From: CAZPQV01 sp964588705
GTDB lineage: Bacteria > Bacteroidota > Bacteroidia > Flavobacteriales > Weeksellaceae
Length of the DNA: 36,932 nucleotides
Assembly: GCA_964588705.1 (NCBI GenBank)
Contig: CAZPQV010000018.1
Coordinates: 1 to 36,932, forward strand
Direction of reading: 5' to 3'
Within the stretch, counting starts at the first letter, position 1; every line of letters begins with the position of its first letter. Under the pieces are notes generated by a model. It ran no database searches and was not told where the DNA came from. It saw only the letters and a list, made by a program, of their open reading frames with translations. Positions 1 through 7,659 of the stretch are shown here, one piece after another. Position numbers and translations under genes: made by a program.

Positions 1-33
1 AAAAAAATCTCACATCACTGTGAGATTTTCTTT
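1..33 (-). terminator. Rho-independent terminator of tRNA-Val
   Basis: A near-perfect hairpin (AAAATCTCACA, loop TCAC, TGTGAGATTTT) lies just downstream of the tRNA on the minus strand and is followed there by a run of T. It probably ends the tRNA transcript. It could also serve a gene to the left of the window, which is not visible. Confidence 0.8.
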
Positions 34-40
34 TAATAAG

Positions 41-115
41 TGGGTCCTAAGGGATTCGAACCCCTGACCCTCTGGGTGTAAACCAGATGCTCTGAACCAA
101 CTGAGCTAAGAACCC
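41..115 (-). tRNA. tRNA-Val (anticodon TAC)
   Basis: Read on the minus strand this gives a full 75-base cloverleaf. The acceptor stem GGGTTCT pairs with AGGACCC with one G-T pair, and A is the discriminator base. The D arm carries AGCTCAGTTGGT, the anticodon stem TCTGG/CCAGA encloses loop TTTACAC (anticodon TAC), and the T arm is AGGGG TTCGAAT CCCTT. The 3' CCA is not encoded. It lies 33 bases after the folC stop but has its own promoter and terminator. Confidence 0.97.
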
Positions 116-130
116 TTATTTTTGGTTCGG

Positions 131-161
131 CAAATATACAACGAATTTTTATTCCTGCAAA
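131..161 (-). promoter_or_regulatory. Bacteroidota-type promoter of tRNA-Val
   Basis: On the minus strand TTTG (158-161), 19 bases and TATATTTG (131-138) match the Bacteroidota consensus TTTG/TAnnTTTG. The -7 box is followed by C, as in most strong examples. The expected start is just upstream of the tRNA 5' end at 115. The -33 element lies inside the last codons of folC. Confidence 0.75.
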
Positions 162-1471
162 TTTTTTTCTAAAAAATCGCCCACTACAAAGTTGCTGCCG
201 CCAATGAAGATCATTTCATTATTTTTAACGCTCTGTAAGGCAGAGAGATATCCGGACTGAACATTATCAAAAATTTTATACTCAATACCAGAATTTTTCA
301 ACAAANNNNNNNNNNCTTCCATGCGCTTAATGTTTTTCTTGAATTTTTTCAACAAATCTTCGTAATCTCTCGGATGTCTTCCACGGTTTATGCTGGGTTT
401 TACAAAATAGAAGGTTGAATTTTTGGGAAGAAGACTTAAAACTTCATCGATTTTCTTGTCATTTACAAATCCTAGGACAATATGTTTGAATTTATCAATG
501 GAGTTCAGTTGTGCAAAAACCAGCTCCAGTCCCGCTTGGTTGTGCCCCGTGTCGCAAATCGTAAGTGGATGACCGGAAAACTTATACCAACGGCCAATGA
601 AATTGGTATTTTTCTGAACATTCATTAATCCTGTTTCTAAGTTTTCATCGGAAATGTGAAGTCCTTTTTTTCTTAAAATTTCAACCAAAGCAATAACTAC
701 TTTGATATTTTTATGCTGATAATTTCCCTGTAAATCGGATTGTAGATTGGTCTTTATTTCTGTAGCATCAACAAAATCTGAATTGGTTTCTTCCGCTTTT
801 AATCGGATAATACCTTTTACCGACTCATTTTCATCGCCATTGATGACAGGTGTGTTTTCTTTAATAATTCCGGCCTTTTCCACAGCAATTTTTTCTACCG
901 TATCTCCGAGGATATTCATATGATCCAAAGCAACGTTGGTAATAGCGGAAACCAAAGGTTTTATAATGTTTGTAGAATCTAATCTTCCTCCAAGTCCGAC
1001 CTCAATAATAGCAAAATCAACCTTTTTTTGGTAAAAATATTCAAAGGCCATAATGGTCGTAAACTCAAAGAATGACGGAAGAATATCGTTCGGAAGATTT
1101 TTCAGTTTCTGAATAAAATCATAAACAAATTCCTTGTCTGCATTGATGCCATTTATCTTTATTCTCTCGGTAAAATCTACTAAATGTGGCGAATTATAAA
1201 GCCCAACTTTATAACCTGCATCCTGAAGAACCGATGCAAGCATATTGCTTGTAGAGCCTTTTCCGTTGGTGCCGCCAATATGTATAGTTTTGATTTTATC
1301 CTGAGGATTTCCGAAAAATTCACAAAGTTTAGTGATGTTCTGCAGTCCCGGTTTGTAGGCTTTCTGTCCGTCGATCTGATAGTTTGGAGCCTGTAGAAAA
1401 AGCCATTCAACAGCTTCTTTGTATTTTGATTCAAATTCCGGATTTTCGGAATGAGATGTTTTATGATTCAT
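149..1471 (-). CDS. folC: Bifunctional folylpolyglutamate synthase / dihydrofolate synthase
   Basis: This ATP-dependent Mur-ligase-like enzyme of the cytoplasm adds glutamate to dihydropteroate and to reduced folates. The P-loop HIGGTNGKGST is at residues 64-74 and the folate-binding SPHL segment at 94-97. EVGLGGRLDSTN, a glycine-rich metal/ATP motif, and the C-terminal IGGSNFVVGDF are also present. Start and end are clear: ATG follows the tonB-like stop directly (TAAATG), so it is the last gene of the exbB-exbD-tonB-folC operon. A gap lies near the C-terminus. Around it an insert of about 15 residues, flanked by a repeated Leu-Leu-Lys, breaks what should read as a continuous EDLLKNSG segment. 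I think the insert is an assembly artefact; the family assignment is secure. Confidence 0.93.
   Translation of the reverse strand: MNHKTSHSENPEFESKYKEAVEWLFLQAPNYQIDGQKAYKPGLQNITKLCEFFGNPQDKIKTIHIGGTNGKGSTSNMLASVLQDAGYKVGLYNSPHLVDFTERIKINGINADKEFVYDFIQKLKNLPNDILPSFFEFTTIMAFEYFYQKKVDFAIIEVGLGGRLDSTNIIKPLVSAITNVALDHMNILGDTVEKIAVEKAGIIKENTPVINGDENESVKGIIRLKAEETNSDFVDATEIKTNLQSDLQGNYQHKNIKVVIALVEILRKKGLHISDENLETGLMNVQKNTNFIGRWYKFSGHPLTICDTGHNQAGLELVFAQLNSIDKFKHIVLGFVNDKKIDEVLSLLPKNSTFYFVKPSINRGRHPRDYEDLLKKFKKNIKRMEXXXXLLKNSGIEYKIFDNVQSGYLSALQSVKNNEMIFIGGSNFVVGDFLEKNLQE
306..315. other. Assembly gap (10 N) within folC
   Basis: Ten N of nominal length. The bases left of it (291-305) recur almost identically at 341-356 on the other side, and 316-340 matches nothing expected in folC. 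The true sequence probably joins the two repeats directly. Confidence 0.9.
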
Positions 1472-2305
1472 TTAGAACGTAATTCGGTAGGTTCCGGTAG
1501 ATGAGGTGTTGGCTTTTTCTGCTTTCACATATTGCTTTACCCAAGCCACGGTGGTAGAAGATACGCAGGCATCAGAAATTCCACCGCTTCGTCTTGCCGA
1601 TGTCACATTTCCTGCTTTATCAACGGTGTACGCGATCGTAATTGTTCCTGAAGCTGTACAGTTATGTGCCGGTTGCGAGCCACCTCTTCCCATCGTTCCG
1701 GGGATGAAGGCAATTAGTTTTCGGTCAACGCCAATTCTGCTATCTCCGTTTCCGTCACCACCTAAAGGGTCTCCGGCATTTCCGGTTGTCCCGGCTGTTC
1801 CCTGAGAACCTGAAGCTGTTCCTCGGCCTCTGATAAGATTTCCGACAGCCGCCGTTCCCTTAGCATCACCCTGAGCTTTTGGTTTTGTGGTTGTTGTAGT
1901 GGTTTTCGCAGGAGTTTTCGAGGTTTTTGTTGATGTTTTTACGGGAGTTGTTACTTTCTTCGGTTCAACTTTTTCTACTTTTGGAGCAGAAACTTTAGTA
2001 TTGCTTCCTGAAATTACTTTTTCCTGAATCACCGGTTGTGGAGCAGGCTGAGGCTCAACAACGGCAACTTCTTCAGATGAAGCAACAGAACCTTCCTGAT
2101 TTGCAGGCTCCTCCAAACCATCACCGTTTTGATTGTCACCAAAATTAATAAGCATCGTCGTTACAATTTCATTTTTAGTAACCAATCTCGTAAAAGTGTA
2201 AAAATAAAGTGCCAGCAATACCAAAAGAGAAATCAGAAAAGTGATGATACCGCTTTTCAGTTTGTCTCTGTCCTGATTTCTTTTTTGTTCTACCGTGAAA
2301 CTCAT
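1472..2305 (-). CDS. TonB-like energy transducer
   Basis: This 277-residue protein probably spans the periplasm and passes energy from ExbB-ExbD to outer-membrane TonB-dependent receptors. It has a short cytoplasmic N-terminus, one membrane helix at about residues 18-39, then a long Pro/Thr/Lys-rich and Gly-rich linker (about 60-190). The compact C-terminal domain (about 200-277) shows the TonB-family pattern of a strand, then VDKAGNVTSA, then a final TYRITF strand. The ATG overlaps the exbD stop (TAATG), and folC starts right after its stop. The C-terminal domain is the TonB/TolA type, so a TolA-like role cannot be excluded. The partner genes upstream are exbB/exbD (or tolQ/tolR) homologues. 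Confidence 0.85.
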   Translation of the reverse strand: MSFTVEQKRNQDRDKLKSGIITFLISLLVLLALYFYTFTRLVTKNEIVTTMLINFGDNQNGDGLEEPANQEGSVASSEEVAVVEPQPAPQPVIQEKVISGSNTKVSAPKVEKVEPKKVTTPVKTSTKTSKTPAKTTTTTTKPKAQGDAKGTAAVGNLIRGRGTASGSQGTAGTTGNAGDPLGGDGNGDSRIGVDRKLIAFIPGTMGRGGSQPAHNCTASGTITIAYTVDKAGNVTSARRSGGISDACVSSTTVAWVKQYVKAEKANTSSTGTYRITF

Positions 2306-2703
2306 TAATCTTTTTGTGTGGTCGCAATTGCAAGGTTAAACTTGTGTTTTTCAGCAATTTCCATTGCGAAGACAACGTCTTTATGTTTTGTGTTTTCGTC
2401 TGCTCTAATGGTGAACGTTGGATTTTGCTGACCTTTAAGTGTATTCACCAAATGTTGTTCCAACAGTTCTTTCTGTATTTGGTTGTCGCCAATATAGAAG
2501 GTTCCGTCTTCTTTTATTGTAACGGCTGTCGGATCCTGTGCATTCGGATTTGTTGCAGATGCCTGTGGCAATTTTACCTCAATTGCACTTTGGCTGATGG
2601 CGGAACTTGTAATCATGAAGAATATCAACAACAGGAAAATAATATCCGTCATCGATGCCATGCTGAATTCCGCACTTACGCGGTTTTTTCGTTTCAGTTC
2701 CAT
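2305..2703 (-). CDS. exbD: Biopolymer transport protein ExbD/TolR
   Basis: A 132-residue inner-membrane protein with one N-terminal helix (about residues 20-38) and a periplasmic domain. The helix carries Asp20 in MTDIIFLLLIFF, matching the single essential membrane aspartate of ExbD/TolR that takes part in proton flow. The start overlaps the exbB stop and the stop overlaps the tonB-like start, both as TAATG, which points to translational coupling and a fixed stoichiometry. The N-terminal KRKNRVSAEFSMASMTD is typical of Bacteroidota ExbD. ExbD and TolR cannot be told apart from sequence alone; the TonB-like neighbour favours ExbD. Confidence 0.93.
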   Translation of the reverse strand: MELKRKNRVSAEFSMASMTDIIFLLLIFFMITSSAISQSAIEVKLPQASATNPNAQDPTAVTIKEDGTFYIGDNQIQKELLEQHLVNTLKGQQNPTFTIRADENTKHKDVVFAMEIAEKHKFNLAIATTQKD

Positions 2704-3398
2704 TAAATAGGTTTATTTAAAGTATCAAGAAATTCGTTCACATGTGTTTGAATTTTCAATACCAGTCTGTCCACTTTAGTTACCAAAATATTGTAAAAGA
2801 AATACGCCGGAATCCCTACAAACAGACCTGCTGCCGTTGTTGCCATTGCCGTATAAATCCCTGATGCCAGAAGTTTTGGGCTCACAGCACCCGTAACATT
2901 CGAAATTTCGAAGAACGCCATAATCATACCGATTACGGTTCCTAGGAAACCGAGCATTGGCGCCGCACCCGAGGCAGATGCCAAGATATTTAGGTTCTTC
3001 TCAAGTTTAGAAACCTCAAGTTGCCCTTGGTTTTGCATTGCATTCGAAATATCAGAAATGGGCCTTCCAATTCTTGCCAACCCTTTTTCAATCATTCTTG
3101 CTTCCGGAGAATCGATGGTTTTACAATAGTCAACGGCAGTCTGCACTTTTCCTTCTTCTACAAAATCTCTGATGTTTTCAAGGAAATTAGGTGTTTCTTT
3201 TCCAGCTCTTTTCAGGAAGAAATATCTTTCAAGAAATATATATAGAGCCAAAATTCCCAGTAAAAAAATCAAAATCATAATCACATTTCCGATAACGCCG
3301 CCACTTGTAAGGATTTCCCAAAGCGAAAAAACATGTTTTTCCGGTTGCAGTTGAATGGTGTTTTCGGTCGTTGCTACGGCCTGAGTGCTGTCCTGCAT
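2703..3398 (-). CDS. exbB: MotA/TolQ/ExbB proton channel protein
   Basis: A 231-residue polytopic inner-membrane protein that forms the proton channel with ExbD. Three hydrophobic segments are visible at about residues 28-52, 135-162 and 178-205. The central part has the family pattern ASASGAAPMLGFLGTVIGM, followed by a third helix rich in small residues (GIYTAMATTAAGLFVGIPAY). It is the first gene of the four-gene operon, with its ATG at 3398. The spacer upstream holds only a weak AAAATTTG box close to the start, so the promoter is uncertain. Transcription from the gene at 3492-3953 may read through. Confidence 0.93.
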   Translation of the reverse strand: MQDSTQAVATTENTIQLQPEKHVFSLWEILTSGGVIGNVIMILIFLLGILALYIFLERYFFLKRAGKETPNFLENIRDFVEEGKVQTAVDYCKTIDSPEARMIEKGLARIGRPISDISNAMQNQGQLEVSKLEKNLNILASASGAAPMLGFLGTVIGMIMAFFEISNVTGAVSPKLLASGIYTAMATTAAGLFVGIPAYFFYNILVTKVDRLVLKIQTHVNEFLDTLNKPI

Positions 3399-3491
3399 AT
3401 ATCAAATTTTATTTTAGTTTAAACGCAAAAAGCCCATTAATATTATGGTTTCTGCGTTTTTTTTAGTTTAATTCAAAAAGGATTGGAATAT

Positions 3492-3953
3492 TTATTCGTC
3501 ATCCACATCAATATCATCCTGTCTGAAATGGCATTTCAGTTTAAAAGGGATTGGCTCATCAGAACCGGTATAGAAATCATCAATATTTCCCTGCCATATC
3601 AACTGAAGGTCTCCACTTTCATTTTTATCGAAAGTCAGTTCGTTGTTGTAAAGATAGGCATCTTCGTCGTCGAAAAGATCAACTTCGGTGAAGGTTTCCT
3701 CATCAGAATCTTCGATATTGAAGGTGTTTCCCAACAGCTCTCCCGAATCAATCGGGAAATCGAAAACATTTAAAGAAAGTTGCGGAAAATTATATTGAAG
3801 CGAATCGTCGTCTACATGATCCAGACTGTCGTCTGTAATGATTTCAACTTCCAGGAAGTGCTGCTTATTACTGTAAACTGCTTTGCAGTAAGTACTTTTT
3901 ATGTTATATTTTAAAGTCTCTTCCGGATGATAGATTTTTAAAATCCCTTTCAT
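3492..3953 (-). CDS. Acidic protein of unknown function
   Basis: A 153-residue cytoplasmic protein without signal peptide or membrane helix. It is strongly acidic, with Asp/Glu runs such as DDSLDHVDDDS and EDSDEETFTEVDLFDDED, and alternating hydrophobic residues suggest a beta-rich fold. The ending DDIDVDDE is also acidic. I recognise no domain or catalytic motif. A clear promoter box (4001-4008) lies upstream and exbB follows 93 bases downstream on the same strand, so it may be co-transcribed with that operon. It reads as a genuine gene because codon usage, spacing and promoter all agree. Confidence 0.75.
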   Translation of the reverse strand: MKGILKIYHPEETLKYNIKSTYCKAVYSNKQHFLEVEIITDDSLDHVDDDSLQYNFPQLSLNVFDFPIDSGELLGNTFNIEDSDEETFTEVDLFDDEDAYLYNNELTFDKNESGDLQLIWQGNIDDFYTGSDEPIPFKLKCHFRQDDIDVDDE

Positions 3954-4000
3954 TTCTTAAGGATAAAAAAGTTTTTTATTGTTTTTTTTAAGTTATGAAG

Positions 4001-4008
4001 CAAAGATA
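4001..4008 (-). promoter_or_regulatory. -7 promoter box of the 3492-3953 gene
   Basis: On the minus strand TATCTTTG followed by C matches the Bacteroidota TAnnTTTG box, 48 bases upstream of the ATG at 3953. No good TTTG is seen at -33. Confidence 0.55.
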
Positions 4009-4123
4009 AAAAATTGATTTAAAGACAGAAACATTTTAAAATTTATTTTATTTAAAGCAAATATGGCACATTAAAACATTGATGCCAAAATATTAGTAAT
4101 TTTATCCTTTCAAAAATTTAGAT

Positions 4124-5917
4124 ATGAAAATCTCCGTTTTTAAGATATTTTTTGCTTTTGCAGTCCTAATGTTTGTCGCCAACTGCAAAAAACATGATTC
4201 GCCGATTACGAAAGCAACACCTGTTGAAATAGATTCTATCGCAGCAAATTACTATGAACAGTATCTGAAAATGTATCCTTTAGAAGCAACAATGCAGGGA
4301 GACACACGATACAATGATTTGCTGCCCATTGATATCGATCGCGATTTTATCACCACTGAAATTGCCTTCTACAACGATGTTCAGAACGAAATGCAGAGCA
4401 TCGATTATGAATCGCTTCCGGATGATAAAAAAGTAATCTACGACGTATTGGATTCTACTTTAAAAGATAAAATTCAGCGCTACGCATACAAACCGGAATA
4501 TATTCCTTTTACACAGTTTGGCGGTTTGCCATTGGATTTTCCTTTGCTTGGAAGCGGGCAGGGAGCACAACCTTTCAAGAATGAAAAAGATTATGAAGAT
4601 TGGCTCAGCAGAATGAATCAGTTTCCGAAGTGGATGGAAGCGGCGACGGAAAACTTCCGCGAAGGAATGAAAACAGGAATGGTGTTGCCAAAAGCTCTGA
4701 TTGTAAAAATGATCCCACAGATGCGCGCGGAAGAAATTACTTCTGAAGACGCTGAGAAAAATATTTTCTTTGGACCGATTAACAATTTCCCGAAAGGAAT
4801 GTCTGAAAGTGCCAAAGCGAAATTTACCAAAGAATATAAGGAGACGATTACCAAAAAAATTATTCCTGCATATTCCAAAATGGGAGATTTTCTTGAAAAT
4901 GAGTATTTACCGAAAGGTCGCGATACACACGGATATAATGCCCTGCCAAAAGGAAATGAAATCTATGCTTACTACGTAAAAAGCTGGACAACAACAGGAA
5001 AAACTCCGGAAGAAATCAATAAAACCGGATTGGAAGAAGTTGCCAGAATTCGTAGTGAAATGGAAAAAGTAAAACAGCAGGTTGGTTTCAGCGGAACGCT
5101 TGAACAGTTTCTTACACACGTAAAATCGGATCCGAAAGCAATGCCTTATAAAACATCTAAGGAAGTTTTGGATGCTTTCAACGCCATTCTTACGAAGATT
5201 ACTCCGAAACTGAAAACAATGTTCAACCATACACCGAAAACGAAATTTGAAATTCGCCAAACCGAAAAGTTTCGTGAAGCATCAGCAAGTGCTGAATATA
5301 AACAGGGAACGCCGGACGGTTCGAGACCGGGAATTTTCTATATGCCACTGCCGGATCCCGCAAAATTCAATGTAACTTCAGGAATGGAATCTTTGTTTTT
5401 ACATGAGGCAATTCCGGGGCACCATTATCAGGTTTCGCTTCAGCAGGAGAATGAAAATCTTCCAAAATTCATGCGTTTCGGCTGGATTGGCGCTTACGGT
5501 GAAGGTTGGGCTTTATACACAGAATCTCTCGGTCCTGAGTTTGGCCTTTACACCGATCCTTATCAGAAAATGGGTTCTTTAAGCGATGAAATGCTGCGCG
5601 CAGTAAGACTGGTAATCGATACCGGGCTACATACCGGAAAAATGAGCAGAGAAGAGGCTATCACATATTTCCTTAGTAATGTTGCTTATGATGAAGCCGG
5701 TGCAACAGCAGAAATAGAACGTTATATGGCAATGCCGGGACAGGCGTTGAGCTATAAAACCGGCTCAATGAAGATTCGTGAACTGAGAGATAAATACGAA
5801 AAAAATCTTGGCAAGAAATTCAGTCTGGCGTCGTTCCACGATGAAATTCTTAGCCAGGGATGTCTGCCTTTGGATGTTCTTGAAAGAAAGATGGAACTTT
5901 GGGCTGCAAAACAATAG
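4124..5917 (+). CDS. DUF885 family lipoprotein, putative metallopeptidase
   Basis: A 597-residue lipoprotein. The N-terminal signal ends in a lipobox-like VANC with Cys at residue 21, so it should be anchored in the envelope. The body is DUF885, a family with a zinc-peptidase-like core. HEAIPGHH at residues 427-434 supplies the HExxxGHH histidines and GEGWALYTE follows with Glu460, as expected for a third metal ligand. The last part (DEAGATAEIERYMAMPGQALSY) is also typical of the family. The natural substrate is not known. It stands alone on the plus strand, and I see no convincing promoter consensus. The length is usual for the family. Confidence 0.9.
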   Translation: MKISVFKIFFAFAVLMFVANCKKHDSPITKATPVEIDSIAANYYEQYLKMYPLEATMQGDTRYNDLLPIDIDRDFITTEIAFYNDVQNEMQSIDYESLPDDKKVIYDVLDSTLKDKIQRYAYKPEYIPFTQFGGLPLDFPLLGSGQGAQPFKNEKDYEDWLSRMNQFPKWMEAATENFREGMKTGMVLPKALIVKMIPQMRAEEITSEDAEKNIFFGPINNFPKGMSESAKAKFTKEYKETITKKIIPAYSKMGDFLENEYLPKGRDTHGYNALPKGNEIYAYYVKSWTTTGKTPEEINKTGLEEVARIRSEMEKVKQQVGFSGTLEQFLTHVKSDPKAMPYKTSKEVLDAFNAILTKITPKLKTMFNHTPKTKFEIRQTEKFREASASAEYKQGTPDGSRPGIFYMPLPDPAKFNVTSGMESLFLHEAIPGHHYQVSLQQENENLPKFMRFGWIGAYGEGWALYTESLGPEFGLYTDPYQKMGSLSDEMLRAVRLVIDTGLHTGKMSREEAITYFLSNVAYDEAGATAEIERYMAMPGQALSYKTGSMKIRELRDKYEKNLGKKFSLASFHDEILSQGCLPLDVLERKMELWAAKQ

Positions 5918-5924
5918 TTTTGTA

Positions 5925-6018
5925 GCACGAAGTTGTTGGAGTTTTTCACGGAGTTCCGCAGAGTTTTATTAAGGAAACTCCTTTTACTCAATGTTTCCTT
6001 CGTGCGACTCTGTGAAAC
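5925..6018. repeat. Complex interleaved inverted repeats
   Basis: This spacer between two convergent genes holds several inverted pairs: GCACGAAG (5925-5932) with CTTCGTGC (5998-6005); GGAGTTT (5939-5945) with AAACTCC (5975-5981); AAGGAAAC (5971-5978) with GTTTCCTT (5993-6000); TTTCACGGAGT (5944-5954) with ACTCTGTGAAA (6007-6017, one mismatch). Some pairs cross rather than nest. It may be an interspersed repeat or a structured 3' region that also ends transcription. Confidence 0.6.
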
Positions 6019-6024
6019 TAAAAT

Positions 6025-6645
6025 CTATTTTTCAAAAAGCATTCTTGTAATAAAATCGTTCTCCCGATTGCCGCGGGCAGGAGAATATTCCCTTCCGTAG
6101 AAAATAATCTGCAGATGCAATTTGTTCCAAGTGTCTTTTGGAAAGATGTTTTTGGCGTCTTTTTCCGTTTCTACTACATTTTTTCCGTTGGTCAGTTTCC
6201 ATTGTTTCATTAAACGATGAATGTGCGTGTCCACGGGAAATGCCGGATGCCCAAATGCCTGACTCATCACCACAGAAGCCGTTTTGTGTCCGACACCGGG
6301 AAGTTTTTCTAATTCGGCAAAAGTTTGCGGAACGGTAGAGTTGAAATCTTCAATCAGCATTTCGGCCATACCTTTCAGATTTTTTGCTTTTGTATTGTCA
6401 AGCCCGATTTCTTTAGTCAGTTACGTAATTTGTGCAACTTCCAATTTTGCCATTTTCTCGGGAGTATCGGCAACTTCAAAAAGTTTTGGGGTGATTTGGT
6501 TTACTTTTTTATCGGTTGTCTGTGCAGAAAGCGCCACCGCAACCATCAGTGTGTAAGGATCTTTATGGTCTAAAGGAATGGGAACTTCGGGATAAAGTTT
6601 TTCCAGTTCTCGCATTACGGTTTCGGCTCTTTGCTTTTTTGTCAT
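6025..6645 (-). pseudogene. nth: Endonuclease III, interrupted by an in-frame TAA
   Basis: This is a base-excision-repair glycosylase/AP lyase that removes oxidised pyrimidines. The N-terminal part up to 6421 and the C-terminal part from 6420 are in the same frame and together give a full-length protein of about 206 residues. Only a TAA at 6421-6423 separates them, at a position where a Glu codon would fit (VAQIT, stop, LTKEIG). The helix-hairpin-helix LPGVGHKTASVV has the catalytic Lys and VDTHIHR has the catalytic Asp. The C-terminus (FYGREYSPARG and on) lacks the four cysteines of the Fe-S cluster of E. coli Nth. I chose the ATG at 6645 because the upstream TTG alternative lies in the promoter. 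This is either a single-base error or a recent nonsense mutation. Confidence 0.85.
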
Positions 6646-6661
6646 TTTAAGGCTAAATTTG
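6630..6661 (+). promoter_or_regulatory. Promoter of bcp
   Basis: TTTG (6630-6633), 20 bases and TAAATTTG (6654-6661) give the full Bacteroidota consensus, 16 bases before the bcp ATG. The -33 element lies inside the first codons of the divergent nth gene. Confidence 0.75.
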
Positions 6662-6663
6662 AA

Positions 6664-6671
6664 CAAAATTA
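6664..6671 (-). promoter_or_regulatory. -7 promoter box of nth
   Basis: On the minus strand TAATTTTG matches TAnnTTTG, 18 bases before the nth ATG at 6645. It sits two bases from the bcp -7 box on the other strand, so the two polymerases cannot bind at once. Confidence 0.55.
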
Positions 6672-6677
6672 AGCATT

Positions 6678-7127
6678 ATGTTGAAATTAGGAGACAGATT
6701 ACCGGAATTTGAAAGTGTAAACCAAGATGGGGAAACAGTAAAATCATCCGATTTCTCAGGGAAGAAACTTGTGATTTTTTTCTATCCAAAAGCGAGTACT
6801 CCCGGATGCACTGCAGAAGCATGCGACCTTTCTGACAATTTCTCAAAGCTTAAGAAGGCCGGATATTCACTATTGGGCGTAAGTGCTGATTCTGTGAAAA
6901 GACAAAAGAATTTTCATACAAAATATGGTTTCAAATATGATTTAATTGCTGATGAAAGCTTAGATATCTGCAATAAATTTGGCGTTTGGCAACTGAAGAA
7001 ATTTATGGGAAGAGAGTTTATGGGAATTGTTCGCACCACCTTTATTTTTGATGAAAATGGAGTCTGCACCCGAGTGATTGACAAAGTAAAAACCAAAGAA
7101 GCTGCAGCTCAAATTCTTGAAGGTTAG
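6678..7127 (+). CDS. bcp: Peroxiredoxin of the BCP/PrxQ type
   Basis: A 149-residue cytoplasmic thiol peroxidase that reduces hydrogen peroxide and organic peroxides, normally recycled by thioredoxin. The thioredoxin-like fold includes FFYPKASTPGCTAEAC, with the peroxidatic Cys44 and a second cysteine, Cys49, in the spacing typical of the resolving cysteine of this class. The conserved Arg falls in FMGIVRTTFIFDENG. Length and start agree with the family. It diverges from nth, so oxidative-damage repair and peroxide removal share one promoter region. Its stop overlaps the convergent acetyltransferase stop by four bases. Confidence 0.95.
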   Translation: MLKLGDRLPEFESVNQDGETVKSSDFSGKKLVIFFYPKASTPGCTAEACDLSDNFSKLKKAGYSLLGVSADSVKRQKNFHTKYGFKYDLIADESLDICNKFGVWQLKKFMGREFMGIVRTTFIFDENGVCTRVIDKVKTKEAAAQILEG

Positions 7128-7657
7128 TTCGCTTTCTCCCAATCTTCTTTACTGATTTCATAATAAAGTAAATCTTCAGGATCATTCGGTATTCTGACGA
7201 TTTTTCGAAATTTTAAGCCCAGTTTTTCAATCAGTTTTTGGGAAGCGATATTTTCTTTTACGGTAATAGCACTTACTTTCGTTAACCCGTATTCTTCGAA
7301 ACCTGCACGTAGAATTCTGCTTGCAGCCTCATAGCCATAACCTTGTCCATAATATTCAGGAATAAAGGAAAAACCTATATCAACAACATCCAAACCTTCA
7401 CGATGAAAAAGACCGCAACCACCGATTTTCTCACCGCTATCTCTTTTAATTAAAGTGAAATTTCCGTAGCCTAATTTTTCTGTTTGTGGCAAGACTCTTT
7501 GTTTTAAATATTCAACAGACTCTTCGAGCGTATTGACATTTCTGTCGCCAACAAATTCTTTAAACTCTTTGGTATTAACCATTTTCAGGTTAAGATCAGC
7601 ATCCTCTAAAGTCATTGGCCGGATGTGTAGTCTTTCGGTTTCGAAAAATGTTTTCAT
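7124..7657 (-). CDS. GNAT family N-acetyltransferase (RimJ/RimL-like)
   Basis: A 177-residue cytoplasmic acetyl-CoA-dependent transferase. The N-terminus FFETERLHIRPMTLEDADLN is the typical opening of RimJ/RimL-type GNAT proteins. The acetyl-CoA-binding loop appears as IPEYYGQGYGYEAASRIL, and KVSAITVKENIASQKLIEKLGLKF is the usual later strand-helix segment. The acceptor cannot be told from sequence; ribosomal proteins, other protein N-termini and small molecules are all possible. The ATG is two bases after the stop of the YdeI-like gene, so the two form an operon. Confidence 0.9.
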   Translation of the reverse strand: MKTFFETERLHIRPMTLEDADLNLKMVNTKEFKEFVGDRNVNTLEESVEYLKQRVLPQTEKLGYGNFTLIKRDSGEKIGGCGLFHREGLDVVDIGFSFIPEYYGQGYGYEAASRILRAGFEEYGLTKVSAITVKENIASQKLIEKLGLKFRKIVRIPNDPEDLLYYEISKEDWEKAN

Positions 7658-7659
7658 AA

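Noticed and set aside
3421..3463. Hairpin AAACGCA/TGCGTTT as terminator between the 3492 gene and exbB
   Set aside because: The T run is on the plus strand while both neighbours are on the minus strand, so it does not fit a terminator for them.
6646..6666. TTG start for nth giving seven extra residues
   Set aside because: It overlaps the -7 promoter box of nth; the ATG at 6645 fits the family.
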